Origin: Alkaliflexus imshenetskii DSM 15055
Lineage (GTDB): Bacteria > Bacteroidota > Bacteroidia > Bacteroidales > Marinilabiliaceae
Reading direction: 5' to 3'
Assembly: GCF_000517065.1 (NCBI RefSeq)
Contig: NZ_KI912105.1
Span: forward strand, 3,003,684-3,067,683
DNA length: 64,000 nucleotides
How positions within the stretch are numbered: position 1 is the stretch's first letter; each line of letters begins with the position of its first letter. Below the pieces are notes generated by a model, which saw only the letters and a program-made list of their open reading frames with translations, searched no databases and was not told the origin of the DNA. Below, piece after piece: positions 18,677 to 27,458 of this stretch. The position numbers were made by a program, and so were the translations under genes.

Positions 18677-18770
18677 ATTATTCTGAACCTGGATAACTTC
18701 GATGATAGGAGATGCAGTTAATTATTGATTTGCATAGCATTATGTTTAACGATTGCTGAATACTATACTT

Positions 18771-19277
18771 ATGAAGAAGATTGCAATATTTTATGGCTCA
18801 TCCACCGGGAATACCAAAACGGTTGCCCACTCAATTGCAGATAAATTAACTGGTTGTGATGTGCATCTTGCCGATATCTCCAATGCTGCTGCCGAACATC
18901 TGACAGAATTCTCCTGTTTGATATTTGGTACTTCAACCTGGGGATATGGCGATATTCAGGACGATTGGGAGTCTTTTCTGCCGAAACTTAAAAAGGCTGA
19001 CCTGAATGGGAAAAGAGTTGCCTTGTTTGGATTGGGAGATGGCGAATCATACCCCGATACTTTTGTGGATGGTATTGCTGATATTTATGATGCCGTGCTT
19101 AAATGCGGTGCTCAAGTTGTGGGGCAGGTACCTACCGATGGTTATAATTTTTCCGAGTCGCGGGCGGTAAAAGATGGCGTGTTTGTGGGGCTTCCGCTCG
19201 ACGAGGACAATCAGAGTAATCTTACCAATCAACGTCTGGAGGCGTGGATAGGTGAGTTGAAGTCCTGCTTTAGTTAG
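18771..19277 (+). CDS. flavodoxin
   Basis: This flavodoxin of about 168 residues has the FMN phosphate-binding loop GSSTGNT near the N-terminus, the WGYGDIQDDW loop and a second loop FGLGDGESYPDTF. These features place it among long-chain flavodoxins that carry low-potential electrons. The start is taken at the ATG at 18771, in front of the canonical MKKIAIFYGS. The ATG at 18753 would add six residues outside the fold. It could supply electrons to the nitrogenase encoded 18 kb away, or replace ferredoxin under low iron. A strong terminator follows. Confidence 0.92.
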   Translation: MKKIAIFYGSSTGNTKTVAHSIADKLTGCDVHLADISNAAAEHLTEFSCLIFGTSTWGYGDIQDDWESFLPKLKKADLNGKRVALFGLGDGESYPDTFVDGIADIYDAVLKCGAQVVGQVPTDGYNFSESRAVKDGVFVGLPLDEDNQSNLTNQRLEAWIGELKSCFS

Positions 19278-19316
19278 AGTTTCTTTTAGTTAAATTAATC
19301 TTGCTTTTATGTTTGT

Positions 19317-19357
19317 CGGACGGCCCTTTTTTATGGCGAATGGGCCGTCCGTTTTTT
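19317..19357 (+). terminator. terminator after flavodoxin
   Basis: A 10-bp GC-rich stem (CGGACGGCCC with GGGCCGTCCG) is followed by TTTTTT. It sits 40 bp after the flavodoxin stop, between convergent genes. Confidence 0.85.
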
Positions 19358-19361
19358 CTGG

Positions 19362-19643
19362 TTACAGATAAAGGCACAGATACGGCGTATCCTCATTCAC
19401 ACTTACTTTAAATGTAACTCCTTTTTCTACTCTAAAAGAATCAAACTTCTTGTAGGTAGTCCATTCGGTGGCGCCGGGCAGTTTAATCTTCATCTCTCCC
19501 GAAATAACCGTCATTATCTCTACCGATGAGGTGCCGAAATCATACTCTCCGGCAGCCATCACACCGATGGTGGCATTTCCTTCGGCACCTTTGTGGGCTA
19601 TGGAGACCACATTACCATTAAAATACTCGTTGATTTTGTACAT
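19362..19643 (-). CDS. ppnP: pyrimidine/purine nucleoside phosphorylase
   Basis: This 93-residue single-domain cupin matches the PpnP (YaiE, DUF1255) family in length and layout: 'YFNGNVVSIAH', 'GVMAAGEYDFGT', 'GEMKIKLPG' and 'YLCLYL' at the end. PpnP splits nucleosides with phosphate to give base and ribose-1-phosphate. It is a monocistronic gene on the minus strand, convergent with flavodoxin. Confidence 0.88.
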   Translation of the reverse strand: MYKINEYFNGNVVSIAHKGAEGNATIGVMAAGEYDFGTSSVEIMTVISGEMKIKLPGATEWTTYKKFDSFRVEKGVTFKVSVNEDTPYLCLYL

Positions 19644-19749
19644 GATTGTGCAATTTTGTTAGTGATATATTGATACTGCTAAGTGGTTTAATGTCTCTAC
19701 AGATTTGTCCATTCTAAAAATTTCATGTTTTCTCACCAAAGCAAAAACT

Positions 19750-20718
19750 CTATTTCTGTTTAAGGATGTTTGCAACGCCTTGTTGATAGGCATCTATTGA
19801 TTTTGCTTTTCGGATAATCTTATAAGTTTTATGCGCATCGGAGAACATTTGGCTGAAATATTCCCAGTAGCTCTGCATTTTTATCAGTAAATGCCCCGGT
19901 CCCGAGAGTGACTCACTCATAGATTGAAACAGGGCTTCGTGAAAGGATTTGAACTGCTCTGTCCAATCCTCTGGAAGTTGGCAGGAGCCGGTTTTTATCA
20001 TGCCTGCCAAAAACGGATTTGAAATAACGCTGCGGCCTATAGCCCAGTGGTTTATGTGTGGAAATCGTTGTTTGAGGTAAACGAACTTTTCAACCGTATC
20101 AATGTCGCCGTTGTAAACAATTGGCAGGTCGCAGATTTCCATGCACTGTTCAAACATTTCCAAATCTGCATCGCCCTTGTAAAGTTGCTTGCCAATACGA
20201 GGATGTATAATGAGATATTTGATTTTATGGTTGTTGAGCACCGGCAGCAGCTTTAGTATTTCCTGATTGCTCTCATACCCGAGTCGCAGTTTTACTGAGA
20301 TGTCTAAATCGGCTTCACCAGAAACTGTTTGCAGGATGGAGTCAATTTTGTCAAAATCCTTAATGAGTCCTGAGCCCATGCCCCTTTTGGCCACCATGGG
20401 GTAGGGGCAGCCCAGATTCCAGTTTAGTTCTTTGTAGCCCAGTTGTTTCACATAGTCAGCCACATACAAAAGTTCCTTGCTGTCACGCGTCATAACCTGG
20501 GGCACAAGGTTTTTTACTTCGTTATGGCTTGGTAACAGGTCGTTCTTATAGCTCTTCTTGATTTCCATTCCGCCCTGAAACCTGATATAAGGTGCAATGA
20601 AAGTATCAATACCGCCAAAATGCTGATTCACCAGATTTCGGAACCTATAGTCGGTGAATCCCTGTAATGGAGATGATATGATGTTTATATCCCTTTTTTC
20701 GTTGCTGATTGCCGTCAT
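19750..20718 (-). CDS. dus: tRNA-dihydrouridine synthase (DusC-like)
   Basis: This 322-residue flavoenzyme reduces uridine in tRNA. Visible features are the N-terminal SPLQGFTD FMN-binding segment, the catalytic cysteine in NWNLGCPYP (about residue 103), 'SVKLRLGY', 'YLIIHPR' and 'VYNGDI', then 'WAIGRSVISNPF'. The last replaces the usual MIGRGA motif. The short form fits the DusC/DusA-like group found in Bacteroidota. It lies downstream of gapdh on the same strand, but a terminator separates them. Confidence 0.88.
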   Translation of the reverse strand: MTAISNEKRDINIISSPLQGFTDYRFRNLVNQHFGGIDTFIAPYIRFQGGMEIKKSYKNDLLPSHNEVKNLVPQVMTRDSKELLYVADYVKQLGYKELNWNLGCPYPMVAKRGMGSGLIKDFDKIDSILQTVSGEADLDISVKLRLGYESNQEILKLLPVLNNHKIKYLIIHPRIGKQLYKGDADLEMFEQCMEICDLPIVYNGDIDTVEKFVYLKQRFPHINHWAIGRSVISNPFLAGMIKTGSCQLPEDWTEQFKSFHEALFQSMSESLSGPGHLLIKMQSYWEYFSQMFSDAHKTYKIIRKAKSIDAYQQGVANILKQK

Positions 20719-20755
20719 TGGAGCGGTTGCAGATTATTGGTTTGATTGGTAAAAA

Positions 20756-20785
20756 AAAAGCCCCATCAGAATCGAAGGGGCTTTT
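20756..20785 (-). terminator. terminator after gapdh
   Basis: On the minus strand the sequence reads AAAAGCCCC, a 12-base loop, GGGGCTTTT and then a T run (the A run at 20751-20759). It follows the gapdh stop by about 22 bp and precedes the dus start. Confidence 0.85.
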
Positions 20786-20807
20786 AAATATGGTTGATGC
20801 TTAAAAA

Positions 20808-21833
<1,026 letters not shown>

Positions 21834-22053
21834 TTAAGTGATTATTTTGGTTAAAGTGATGTTCAAGAAGGGCTTTTTATTTAAAGCGGTACAAAAATAT
21901 AAAAACAATGTCAAAGATTCAAGGAATGATTTGTTTCATTTGAGGCTGTAAATGTGAAATGAAGTTAAATTTCGGTAATTGTAACCTGCTCATTATGAAA
22001 ATTAAAGGTGGGGCGAAAACTGAAGTGTGGTGTAAGAGGATGGTTTATGCAAC

Positions 22054-22085
22054 AAAAAAAGGGAAACTTTTAATCCCCCTTTTTT
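22054..22085 (-). terminator. possible terminator after small lipoprotein gene
   Basis: Read on the minus strand, an A-run plus GGG arm pairs with a CCC plus T-run arm and ends in TTTTTTT. The stem is A/T-heavy, so the call is moderate. It lies 28 bp after the stop of the 41-residue lipoprotein gene. Confidence 0.5.
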
Positions 22086-22112
22086 GATTCATCATATAAT
22101 CTGTTTCAAAGA

Positions 22113-22238
22113 TTAGGCATGAACCGGTTGTTCTGTTTCGGCCTGGCTATATGCAGGGCAGTCGTAATTACTTTTGCATGACGAGAAAGCCAGCGCAATA
22201 AATACGAGAACTACAGCAATGGTTGCAACTCTTTTCAT
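22113..22238 (-). CDS. 41-residue small lipoprotein
   Basis: An ATG at 22236-22238 opens a 41-codon frame ending in TAA at 22113-22115. The product has a basic start (MKR), a hydrophobic segment (about 5-18) and a lipobox-like FSSC with Cys at 21. A 20-residue polar tail with one further Cys (27) follows. This is the pattern of very small Bacteroidota lipoproteins. It stands alone on the minus strand, with a possible terminator behind it. Function unknown, and no specific family was recognised. Confidence 0.65.
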   Translation of the reverse strand: MKRVATIAVVLVFIALAFSSCKSNYDCPAYSQAETEQPVHA

Positions 22239-22399
22239 AATCACTTTTTTTTGTAAAAATAGGGTAAATGATTTATTTCAACAACTATATGCCCAGATAA
22301 TCTTGTGCGATATACCCTAAAAACGAGAAAGAGGATGGTAGGGTTTCAATTTTTTGATGAAAGATGTAAGTTTTATTGTGGAGTGCGTTGAATGTGATT

Positions 22400-22708
22400 T
22401 TATGATATTTCTAACCCGGTTCTTTTTACTAAATCAATTAAGGGAGAGTCATTGTCATTAACAAAACGGCCTTTCCCTACCAAATAGGGCTCTATTTTTG
22501 AGCTTACTTTCCTTGTCAGACTCCAAACTTTCCCAGTTACATAATCGTCCTCATTTTCAGTGACTATCATTACGTCAATGTCACTTTCATCTGTGGCTGT
22601 GTTCGACAAATAACTGCCATATAGATATGCTTTATCAACGGTTATACCTTCGGAACGTAAAACTAAAATGTATTTTTTCAATAAATCTACAATCTCTCTT
22701 TTAGCCAT
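22400..22708 (-). CDS. MNT-type nucleotidyltransferase
   Basis: This 102-residue minimal nucleotidyltransferase has the family motif GS-x(10)-D-x-D (GSYLSNTATDESDIDV, about 31-46). Such proteins are usually paired with a HEPN protein and act as antitoxin, in some systems by AMPylating the HEPN partner. The gene start overlaps the end of the HEPN gene by 22 bp, so the pair is co-translated in the order HEPN then MNT. Confidence 0.85.
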   Translation of the reverse strand: MAKREIVDLLKKYILVLRSEGITVDKAYLYGSYLSNTATDESDIDVMIVTENEDDYVTGKVWSLTRKVSSKIEPYLVGKGRFVNDNDSPLIDLVKRTGLEIS

Positions 22709-23067
22709 TTTAATAAGGTATTAGTTGTTTCAAGGTATTCATTAACTTTTAATATGTCTGGAACGATAGGATTATAGTCGGGGTATCGGCCTTGAAGTTG
22801 ATACTTCATTAATATCCCCAGAAATATTTCTGTTTCACTGTCTAGAGTCAAGTTGGTTTTTTCTGATAAATAGATTAAGTTATGTGATTTAGGAGCTATC
22901 TCACCTGTGTGCTTAACAACATGGGCTTTAATGGCTTTTTCTATCACTAAATGACAAAAAAACAATCCATGTAGAATGCGTTTTTCTTGAATTAACAATT
23001 TAGCTGTTAATAAATCATCATCAGCTCCGTTAATGCAATAGTCAATTTGCTTTTCTATATTAATCAT
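22687..23067 (-). CDS. HEPN-domain protein, partner of MNT
   Basis: This 126-residue helical protein has the HEPN layout: 'DDDLLTAKLL', 'FCHLVIEKAIKAHV', 'PKSHNLIYL' and a later 'GRYPDYN'. The canonical RNase motif R-x(4-6)-H is not seen: a His is present in KSHNL but no Arg precedes it at the right distance. The protein may therefore be a non-catalytic HEPN or an inactive toxin. It overlaps the MNT gene by 22 bp. The pair is either a type VII-like toxin-antitoxin module or a substrate-binding/nucleotidyltransferase pair. Confidence 0.8.
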   Translation of the reverse strand: MINIEKQIDYCINGADDDLLTAKLLIQEKRILHGLFFCHLVIEKAIKAHVVKHTGEIAPKSHNLIYLSEKTNLTLDSETEIFLGILMKYQLQGRYPDYNPIVPDILKVNEYLETTNTLLKWLKERL

Positions 23068-23307
23068 CTTATGTGGTCAAGAATATCAAAGTTACTAAAA
23101 ACAATCATTGAACAGATTCAAATTTCAATGTTTTCATACCTATCACGCTGGTAAGGGATTATTGTTAACAAAGTTAGATCTCTCCTACAAGGATTCCAAA
23201 AACCATTTACGCACTTAAAGTCTTAAATTTTGTGAAACCAATTGGCTAATTCAACTGACATTCCGATTTTTGCGGATGTTTTTGTCGTTTTAATTATATT
23301 CTTGTAA

Positions 23308-24144
23308 ATGGGAATCGAAAAGGGGTTGTTCCAGCGTACGGAACTTTTAATGGGCAGTGAGCGAATGCAGGCGTTGGCTCAAAAGCGTGTCATTATTTTT
23401 GGAATTGGTGGTGTGGGCAGTTGGTGTGCCGAAAGTCTCATTCGTACCGGAATCAGACATCTTACCATTGTTGATTCGGATCGCGTTTGCATTACCAACG
23501 TAAACCGCCAGTTACATGCCACATCGCAAACGGTAGGCGAAGTTAAAACGGATGCCTTAAAAAGACGTTTACTTGAGATTAACCCCAATGCTGAGATTAC
23601 TGCCATTCAAAAGATATACAACAAGGACAATCACCATATTTTTGAGCTGGAGAAATATGATTACATCATTGATGCCATCGACAGTCTGGGAAGTAAAATG
23701 CATCTGATACGCCAGGCTACACGCACCAATGCCGTGTTGTTTTCATCGATGGGCGCATCGTTAAAAGTAGATCCTACGCGCGTGAAGGTGGCAGAGTTCT
23801 GGAAAGTAAATGGTTGCCCGCTTGGTTCGCGCATTCGAAAGATGATGCGCAAAGGCGACTTGCCCGCTAAGAAGTTTATGTGCGTATACAGCGATGAGGT
23901 GCTCGAAAATGCAGGAGCTGGTGCATCATGTGGCACCTCAGCCTGCTTGTGTCCCAAATCAACAAATGCACCCGGCGACCCCGAACTGGCCAATCATGAA
24001 TGGTGCAGTCTCAAAGCAGTTATCAATGGCACTGTAGCGCATATTACTTCCATTTTTGGTTTCACTCTGGCTGGTTTGGTTGTACAGGATATCTACCATT
24101 CACTCTCGAAAAACGAAACTGCATTACACGAGGCGCTTTGCTAA
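23308..24144 (+). CDS. tcdA: tRNA threonylcarbamoyladenosine dehydratase
   Basis: This 278-residue ThiF/E1-like enzyme converts t6A37 of tRNA to its cyclic form using ATP. The nucleotide-binding loop GIGGVGSWCAESL is at about 32-44, followed by 'TIVDSDRVCITNVNRQ' and 'DYIIDAIDSL'. The cysteine-rich middle (CVYSDE and the ACLCP segment) is typical of TcdA/YgdL. Length and motif order fit the family. It is monocistronic. Confidence 0.92.
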   Translation: MGIEKGLFQRTELLMGSERMQALAQKRVIIFGIGGVGSWCAESLIRTGIRHLTIVDSDRVCITNVNRQLHATSQTVGEVKTDALKRRLLEINPNAEITAIQKIYNKDNHHIFELEKYDYIIDAIDSLGSKMHLIRQATRTNAVLFSSMGASLKVDPTRVKVAEFWKVNGCPLGSRIRKMMRKGDLPAKKFMCVYSDEVLENAGAGASCGTSACLCPKSTNAPGDPELANHEWCSLKAVINGTVAHITSIFGFTLAGLVVQDIYHSLSKNETALHEALC

Positions 24145-24233
24145 ACCGGTAGCTCTTTTATATTTTTGGCTTGTTTTTGAGTGAAATGTTGTAATTTTCA
24201 TCTGACTATATTTTGTTTTTAACGGCCAGAACT

Positions 24234-24253
24234 TGTCCCGATAAATCGGGACA
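24234..24253. repeat. REP-like palindrome
   Basis: TGTCCCGAT-aa-ATCGGGACA is a perfect 9-bp inverted repeat in the gap between tcdA and the next gene. It shares the TGTCCC/GGGACA core with the palindromes at 5859-5928. Confidence 0.6.
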
Positions 24254-24315
24254 GGCTATGTTCATGTGTGAGACCACTTTCACATGGCTCGTTTCATCAT
24301 CGAAAACAGCGGTTT

Positions 24316-24750
24316 ATGTATCAGCGAGACTACATAATGCGAATGCTAGAAATGCTTGGTGAACTTATTGCCGGCATTTTAGGTCTTATCCGTAAAGGTC
24401 AATTACATGACGCATCGGTACATATTGACCGGCTTTATTATGACATGCTGAAAAAGGATGCCGCATTTTTTTCTGCCATCCCAAAGAATGAACTTACCCA
24501 AGTGTTGTTACAAGAGCACAATTACAGTCATGGCCATCTCGAAATATTGGCCGAACTGTTCTTTGTGCAGGGAAAATTGTCCGAGGCTGAAAATAGTCCA
24601 ATCGCAAGCCTTGAATTCTATGAGAAATCTCTATTAATGATACAGTCTATAATTGAGCTTTCACGAACTTTTTCGTTGGAGCATCGAAACAGGGAAACGG
24701 AGTTGAAAGAGCGAGTTGAGTCACTTAGAGGGCAGCTGGGTAAGAAGTAG
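24316..24750 (+). CDS. DUF6483-like helical protein
   Basis: This protein of about 144 residues starts at the ATG at 24316 (MYQRDYIMRMLEMLGELIAG). The upstream ATG at 24268 would add 16 unlikely residues. The N-terminal phrase and the 'ILGLIRKGQ' that follows resemble the small DUF6483 family (my recognition, moderate). The rest is predicted helical, with a TPR-like stretch (about 80-125: LAELFFVQGKLSEAE, SLEFYEKSLL). No membrane segment or signal is visible. Function unknown. Confidence 0.6.
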   Translation: MYQRDYIMRMLEMLGELIAGILGLIRKGQLHDASVHIDRLYYDMLKKDAAFFSAIPKNELTQVLLQEHNYSHGHLEILAELFFVQGKLSEAENSPIASLEFYEKSLLMIQSIIELSRTFSLEHRNRETELKERVESLRGQLGKK

Positions 24751-24808
24751 ATTGGCGCTGATTTGTAATCAAACAACCTTTTTTGGGGGTAGTTGCATTA
24801 TAGTTTTA

Positions 24809-24902
24809 AGATGATAGATGTCTGATGCATCAGAAAAAGTTATATATCTTCGAAAACTGATTCGGTATCTCATAGAGTCTCATTTCTATCCATCTAGCAT
24901 CT
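24809..24902. repeat. imperfect long inverted repeat with AGATGATAGATG / CATCTAGCATCT arms
   Basis: AGATGATAGATG at 24809-24820 pairs with CATCTAGCATCT at 24891-24902 with one mismatch, around a loop of about 70 bases. The 3' arm lies just before the start of the histidine kinase at 24921. Similar CATCTA-rich arms occur at 27354-27416, 28548-28595 and 43915-43990. Confidence 0.5.
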
Positions 24903-24920
24903 GTTAAATAAAAACCAGAT

Positions 24921-25877
24921 ATGGCACTTATAATAACGCTGGCAATCACCATTATTTTGCAGTTTTTTGCGGCTCTTGTGGCAGTAAAGCTCATGAAGGT
25001 CACCAAATACAATTTTTCATGGATTCTTATCTCTTCTGGTTTGATTATCATGGCTGTTCAGCGCAGTGCAGAGTTCTTACCATTTGTTACCAACATAGAG
25101 CCTCAATATTACAAACTTTTTTATACCTGGCTAGGTGCCATCGCCAGTCTCTTTTTTGCTTCGGGGGTATTTCTGATTCAGAAGATTTTTCAGCACATTA
25201 AGCAGGTGGAGCAACAAACGCGCAACCAGGAGAAAGCCCTGTTAAATGCCATCATTCAGGCCGAGGAGCGTGAGCGGCGCCGTTTTGCTACAGAGATTCA
25301 CGATGGGCTGGGGCCACTTTTGTCAACCATTAAGATGTCGGTTTCGTCTCTGGCTGCTGCGGAAACAAACCCTTCCAGTTTGTCCATCATTAAAAATACC
25401 AACATGGTCATCAGTGAGGCCATAAAGAGTGTGCAGGAGATTTCGAACAACCTGAGCCCGCATGTTTTAAAGAATTTTGGGGTGGCAAAGGCCATTCGCA
25501 ATTTTGTCAATAAAATTAATCAGAGCAAAGGGTTAAAAGTGGTGTTTAAATCCAATGCCATCGATGACCGGTTTTCAGAAAGCGTTGAAATATTGCTATA
25601 CCGGATGGTGTGTGAATTGCTCAATAATTCCATCAAACATTCGGGCGCTTCGCGGGTGGATATTGACATGCAGCTGAATGGAGAGCTCATCCAGGTAAAC
25701 TATAAGGACAATGGTGTCGGGTTTAATACCGATGGACTTTGCGCCGACAAGCAAGGCGTTGGAACGGGTTATTTTAATATGTTTAGCCGCGTGAAATCGC
25801 TGAAAGGACACATCGAAGTGCTGTCTGATGTAAATAAGGGTGTTATTGTAACCATCTCAATACCGGTAAATGGATAG
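24921..25877 (+). CDS. NarX/DegS-type sensor histidine kinase
   Basis: This 318-residue kinase begins with three hydrophobic segments (about 2-22, 33-48 and 70-90), then has a HisKA_3 dimerisation domain. The phospho-accepting His lies in RRRFATEIHDGLGPLL (about residue 122). A HATPase domain (about 210-315) ends it, with NNSIKHSGA, DNGVG and GTGYFNM motifs. No recognisable ligand-binding domain is present, so the membrane part or an interacting protein must sense the signal. It overlaps the response regulator gene by 8 bp. The pair sits directly upstream of the Hdr-like operon. Confidence 0.9.
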   Translation: MALIITLAITIILQFFAALVAVKLMKVTKYNFSWILISSGLIIMAVQRSAEFLPFVTNIEPQYYKLFYTWLGAIASLFFASGVFLIQKIFQHIKQVEQQTRNQEKALLNAIIQAEERERRRFATEIHDGLGPLLSTIKMSVSSLAAAETNPSSLSIIKNTNMVISEAIKSVQEISNNLSPHVLKNFGVAKAIRNFVNKINQSKGLKVVFKSNAIDDRFSESVEILLYRMVCELLNNSIKHSGASRVDIDMQLNGELIQVNYKDNGVGFNTDGLCADKQGVGTGYFNMFSRVKSLKGHIEVLSDVNKGVIVTISIPVNG

Positions 25878-26523
25878 TAAAAGTAAAATTCGGATTTTTT
25901 TGGTGGATGACCACAGTTTGTTCTTAAATGGATTGAGCATGTTGTTGTCGTCGATGCCTGACATGGAAGTGGCCGCTGAAGCCGGCAATGGCAGAGTTTT
26001 TCTCGAGAAGCTACAGCACACCCCGGTGGATGTGGTGCTTATGGATATTGCAATGCCTGAGATGGATGGCATTGAAGCATCGCGGCGTGCACTGGAGCAG
26101 TATCCTGATATAAAAATTATCACGCTTTCGATGTATGGTGAACAGGAGTATTACACCAAAATGCTTGAGTGCGGAGTGAAAGGTTTTTTGTTGAAAGACA
26201 GCGACATACAGGAAGTTAAACTGGCCATCCACACTGTGGCCGAAGGAGGGAATTATTTCTCGCATCAGCTGTTGCGTAACCTGATACTCTCCCAAAAGGC
26301 CGAGTCACACCCCGAAAACGATGATGAGCAGCTCTCTAAACGTGAGTTGGAGATTCTGATTGGAATTTGCCAGGGGTTGTCAAACAGTGAAATTGCTGAC
26401 AAATTGTTTATCAGTAAACGCACCGTTGAAAAGCACCGCGCCAATGTGCTGCTTAAAACGGAATGTAAAAATACTGCCAGTCTGGTGATGTATGCCATCA
26501 AAAATCAACTCATCGAAATGTAG
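25870..26523 (+). CDS. NarL/LuxR-family response regulator
   Basis: This 217-residue regulator has a receiver domain (about 8-122, phosphorylated Asp in VLMDIAMPE near 57, conserved Lys in LLKDS) and a C-terminal LuxR-type HTH (about 150-215, with SKRTVEKHRANVLLK). It overlaps its kinase gene. The 113 bp after its stop carry two TACGTATT elements before the first Hdr gene, so it may directly control that operon. This target is inferred from position. Confidence 0.92.
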   Translation: MDSKSKIRIFLVDDHSLFLNGLSMLLSSMPDMEVAAEAGNGRVFLEKLQHTPVDVVLMDIAMPEMDGIEASRRALEQYPDIKIITLSMYGEQEYYTKMLECGVKGFLLKDSDIQEVKLAIHTVAEGGNYFSHQLLRNLILSQKAESHPENDDEQLSKRELEILIGICQGLSNSEIADKLFISKRTVEKHRANVLLKTECKNTASLVMYAIKNQLIEM

Positions 26524-26535
26524 CCTGACAGAAAT

Positions 26536-26570
26536 TACTACGTATTAGTACTACCTGGTTTTTACGTATT
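26536..26570. promoter_or_regulatory. candidate response-regulator operator upstream of the Hdr operon
   Basis: TACTA-cgtat-TAGTA at 26536-26550 is an inverted repeat. It contains TACGTATT (26539-26546), which recurs as a direct repeat at 26563-26570. The sites lie between the NarL-type regulator gene and the first Hdr-like gene. Their role as operators is inferred. Confidence 0.4.
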
Positions 26571-26636
26571 TCCCCTTATTTAAGTAGGAAAAATTGTGTT
26601 TACTTTTGATTAAGAAATAACTCTGATTCAGAAGTA

Positions 26637-27287
26637 ATGACCTCTTTATTAAACGAACTACGGTCTGACATACGCTTTGTGGAAGGGCTGAACGCTTGCA
26701 TGAGTTGTGGCGTTTGTACTGCAATTTGCCCTGCAGCCGCCTACTTTGATTACGACCCGCGTAAGATTTGTCTGGAGGTGCAATCCGCTGACGAGAACAC
26801 GCTTAAAGATATTTTGAGCAGCGAAGAGATTTGGATGTGCGGACAGTGCCTGTCGTGCAAAACCCGCTGTCCGCGCGGCAATACACCTGGGTATGTGATT
26901 CAGGTGTTGCGAAGGCTGAGTCAGGAGTCGGGGCTCTTTGTGAATTCCCGCTTGGGGCGTCAGCAATTACAGATTAAGCGAACCATTGGTCACAGCATTT
27001 TGGAAACCGGTTATTGTGTGCATCCCAGATTGGTCAAGCCGGAACTTCATCCGGAGCAAGGGCCTGTATGGCAATGGGCCGTTGACAATGGCGAGAAATT
27101 GTTCCCACATTTAGGCTCAAACTATTATAAGCCGGGAAACGGTGGCGTTCGTCAGATGGATTCGGAAACCCTGGCGGAGTTGCGCCGCATTTTTGAAGAG
27201 ACCGGAGCCATTCGCCTTTTCGAAAAGATAGAGAAAGCCATGGAGACTGCCGGTTCTGAAGTAGTATCGGCTTCTGATTTCAAGTAA
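26637..27287 (+). CDS. HdrC-like iron-sulfur protein 1
   Basis: This 216-residue protein has two complete [4Fe-4S] motifs: CMSCGVCTAICP near 21-32 and CGQCLSCKTRCP near 69-80. This is the HdrC pattern. The C-terminal half is a helical extension without further cysteine clusters. HdrC subunits carry electrons between the flavin subunit and the HdrB site. It opens a five-gene cluster (HdrC, HdrB, HdrA, a second HdrC, a membrane-linked HdrD/DsrMK-like subunit) resembling the order of sulfur-oxidation Hdr-like (sHdr) clusters. No lipoate-binding protein or sulfur enzymes are nearby, so the substrate is unknown. Confidence 0.85.
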   Translation: MTSLLNELRSDIRFVEGLNACMSCGVCTAICPAAAYFDYDPRKICLEVQSADENTLKDILSSEEIWMCGQCLSCKTRCPRGNTPGYVIQVLRRLSQESGLFVNSRLGRQQLQIKRTIGHSILETGYCVHPRLVKPELHPEQGPVWQWAVDNGEKLFPHLGSNYYKPGNGGVRQMDSETLAELRRIFEETGAIRLFEKIEKAMETAGSEVVSASDFK

Positions 27288-27353
27288 ATCCTACATTTTA
27301 AGCATTATATAGTTACTTAAGTCATACAAGCGTCTGATTATTATGGAAGATTG

Positions 27354-27416
27354 TAGATTTTAGAGGGCTGGAACCATTCAGATATGAGAATTTCTCATCT
27401 GCTCATCTAAAATCTA
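27354..27416. repeat. nested inverted repeat between HdrC- and HdrB-like genes
   Basis: TAGATTTTAGA at 27354-27364 pairs perfectly with TCTAAAATCTA at 27406-27416. An inner palindrome ATGAGAA-t-TTCTCAT lies at 27384-27398. It is followed by an AACATCTAACATCT-like tail before the next start codon. It is in the 168-bp gap of an apparent operon. Confidence 0.6.
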
Positions 27417-27458
27417 AACATCTAACATCTATTTAAAACAATCCATTATTCTGAGGTG

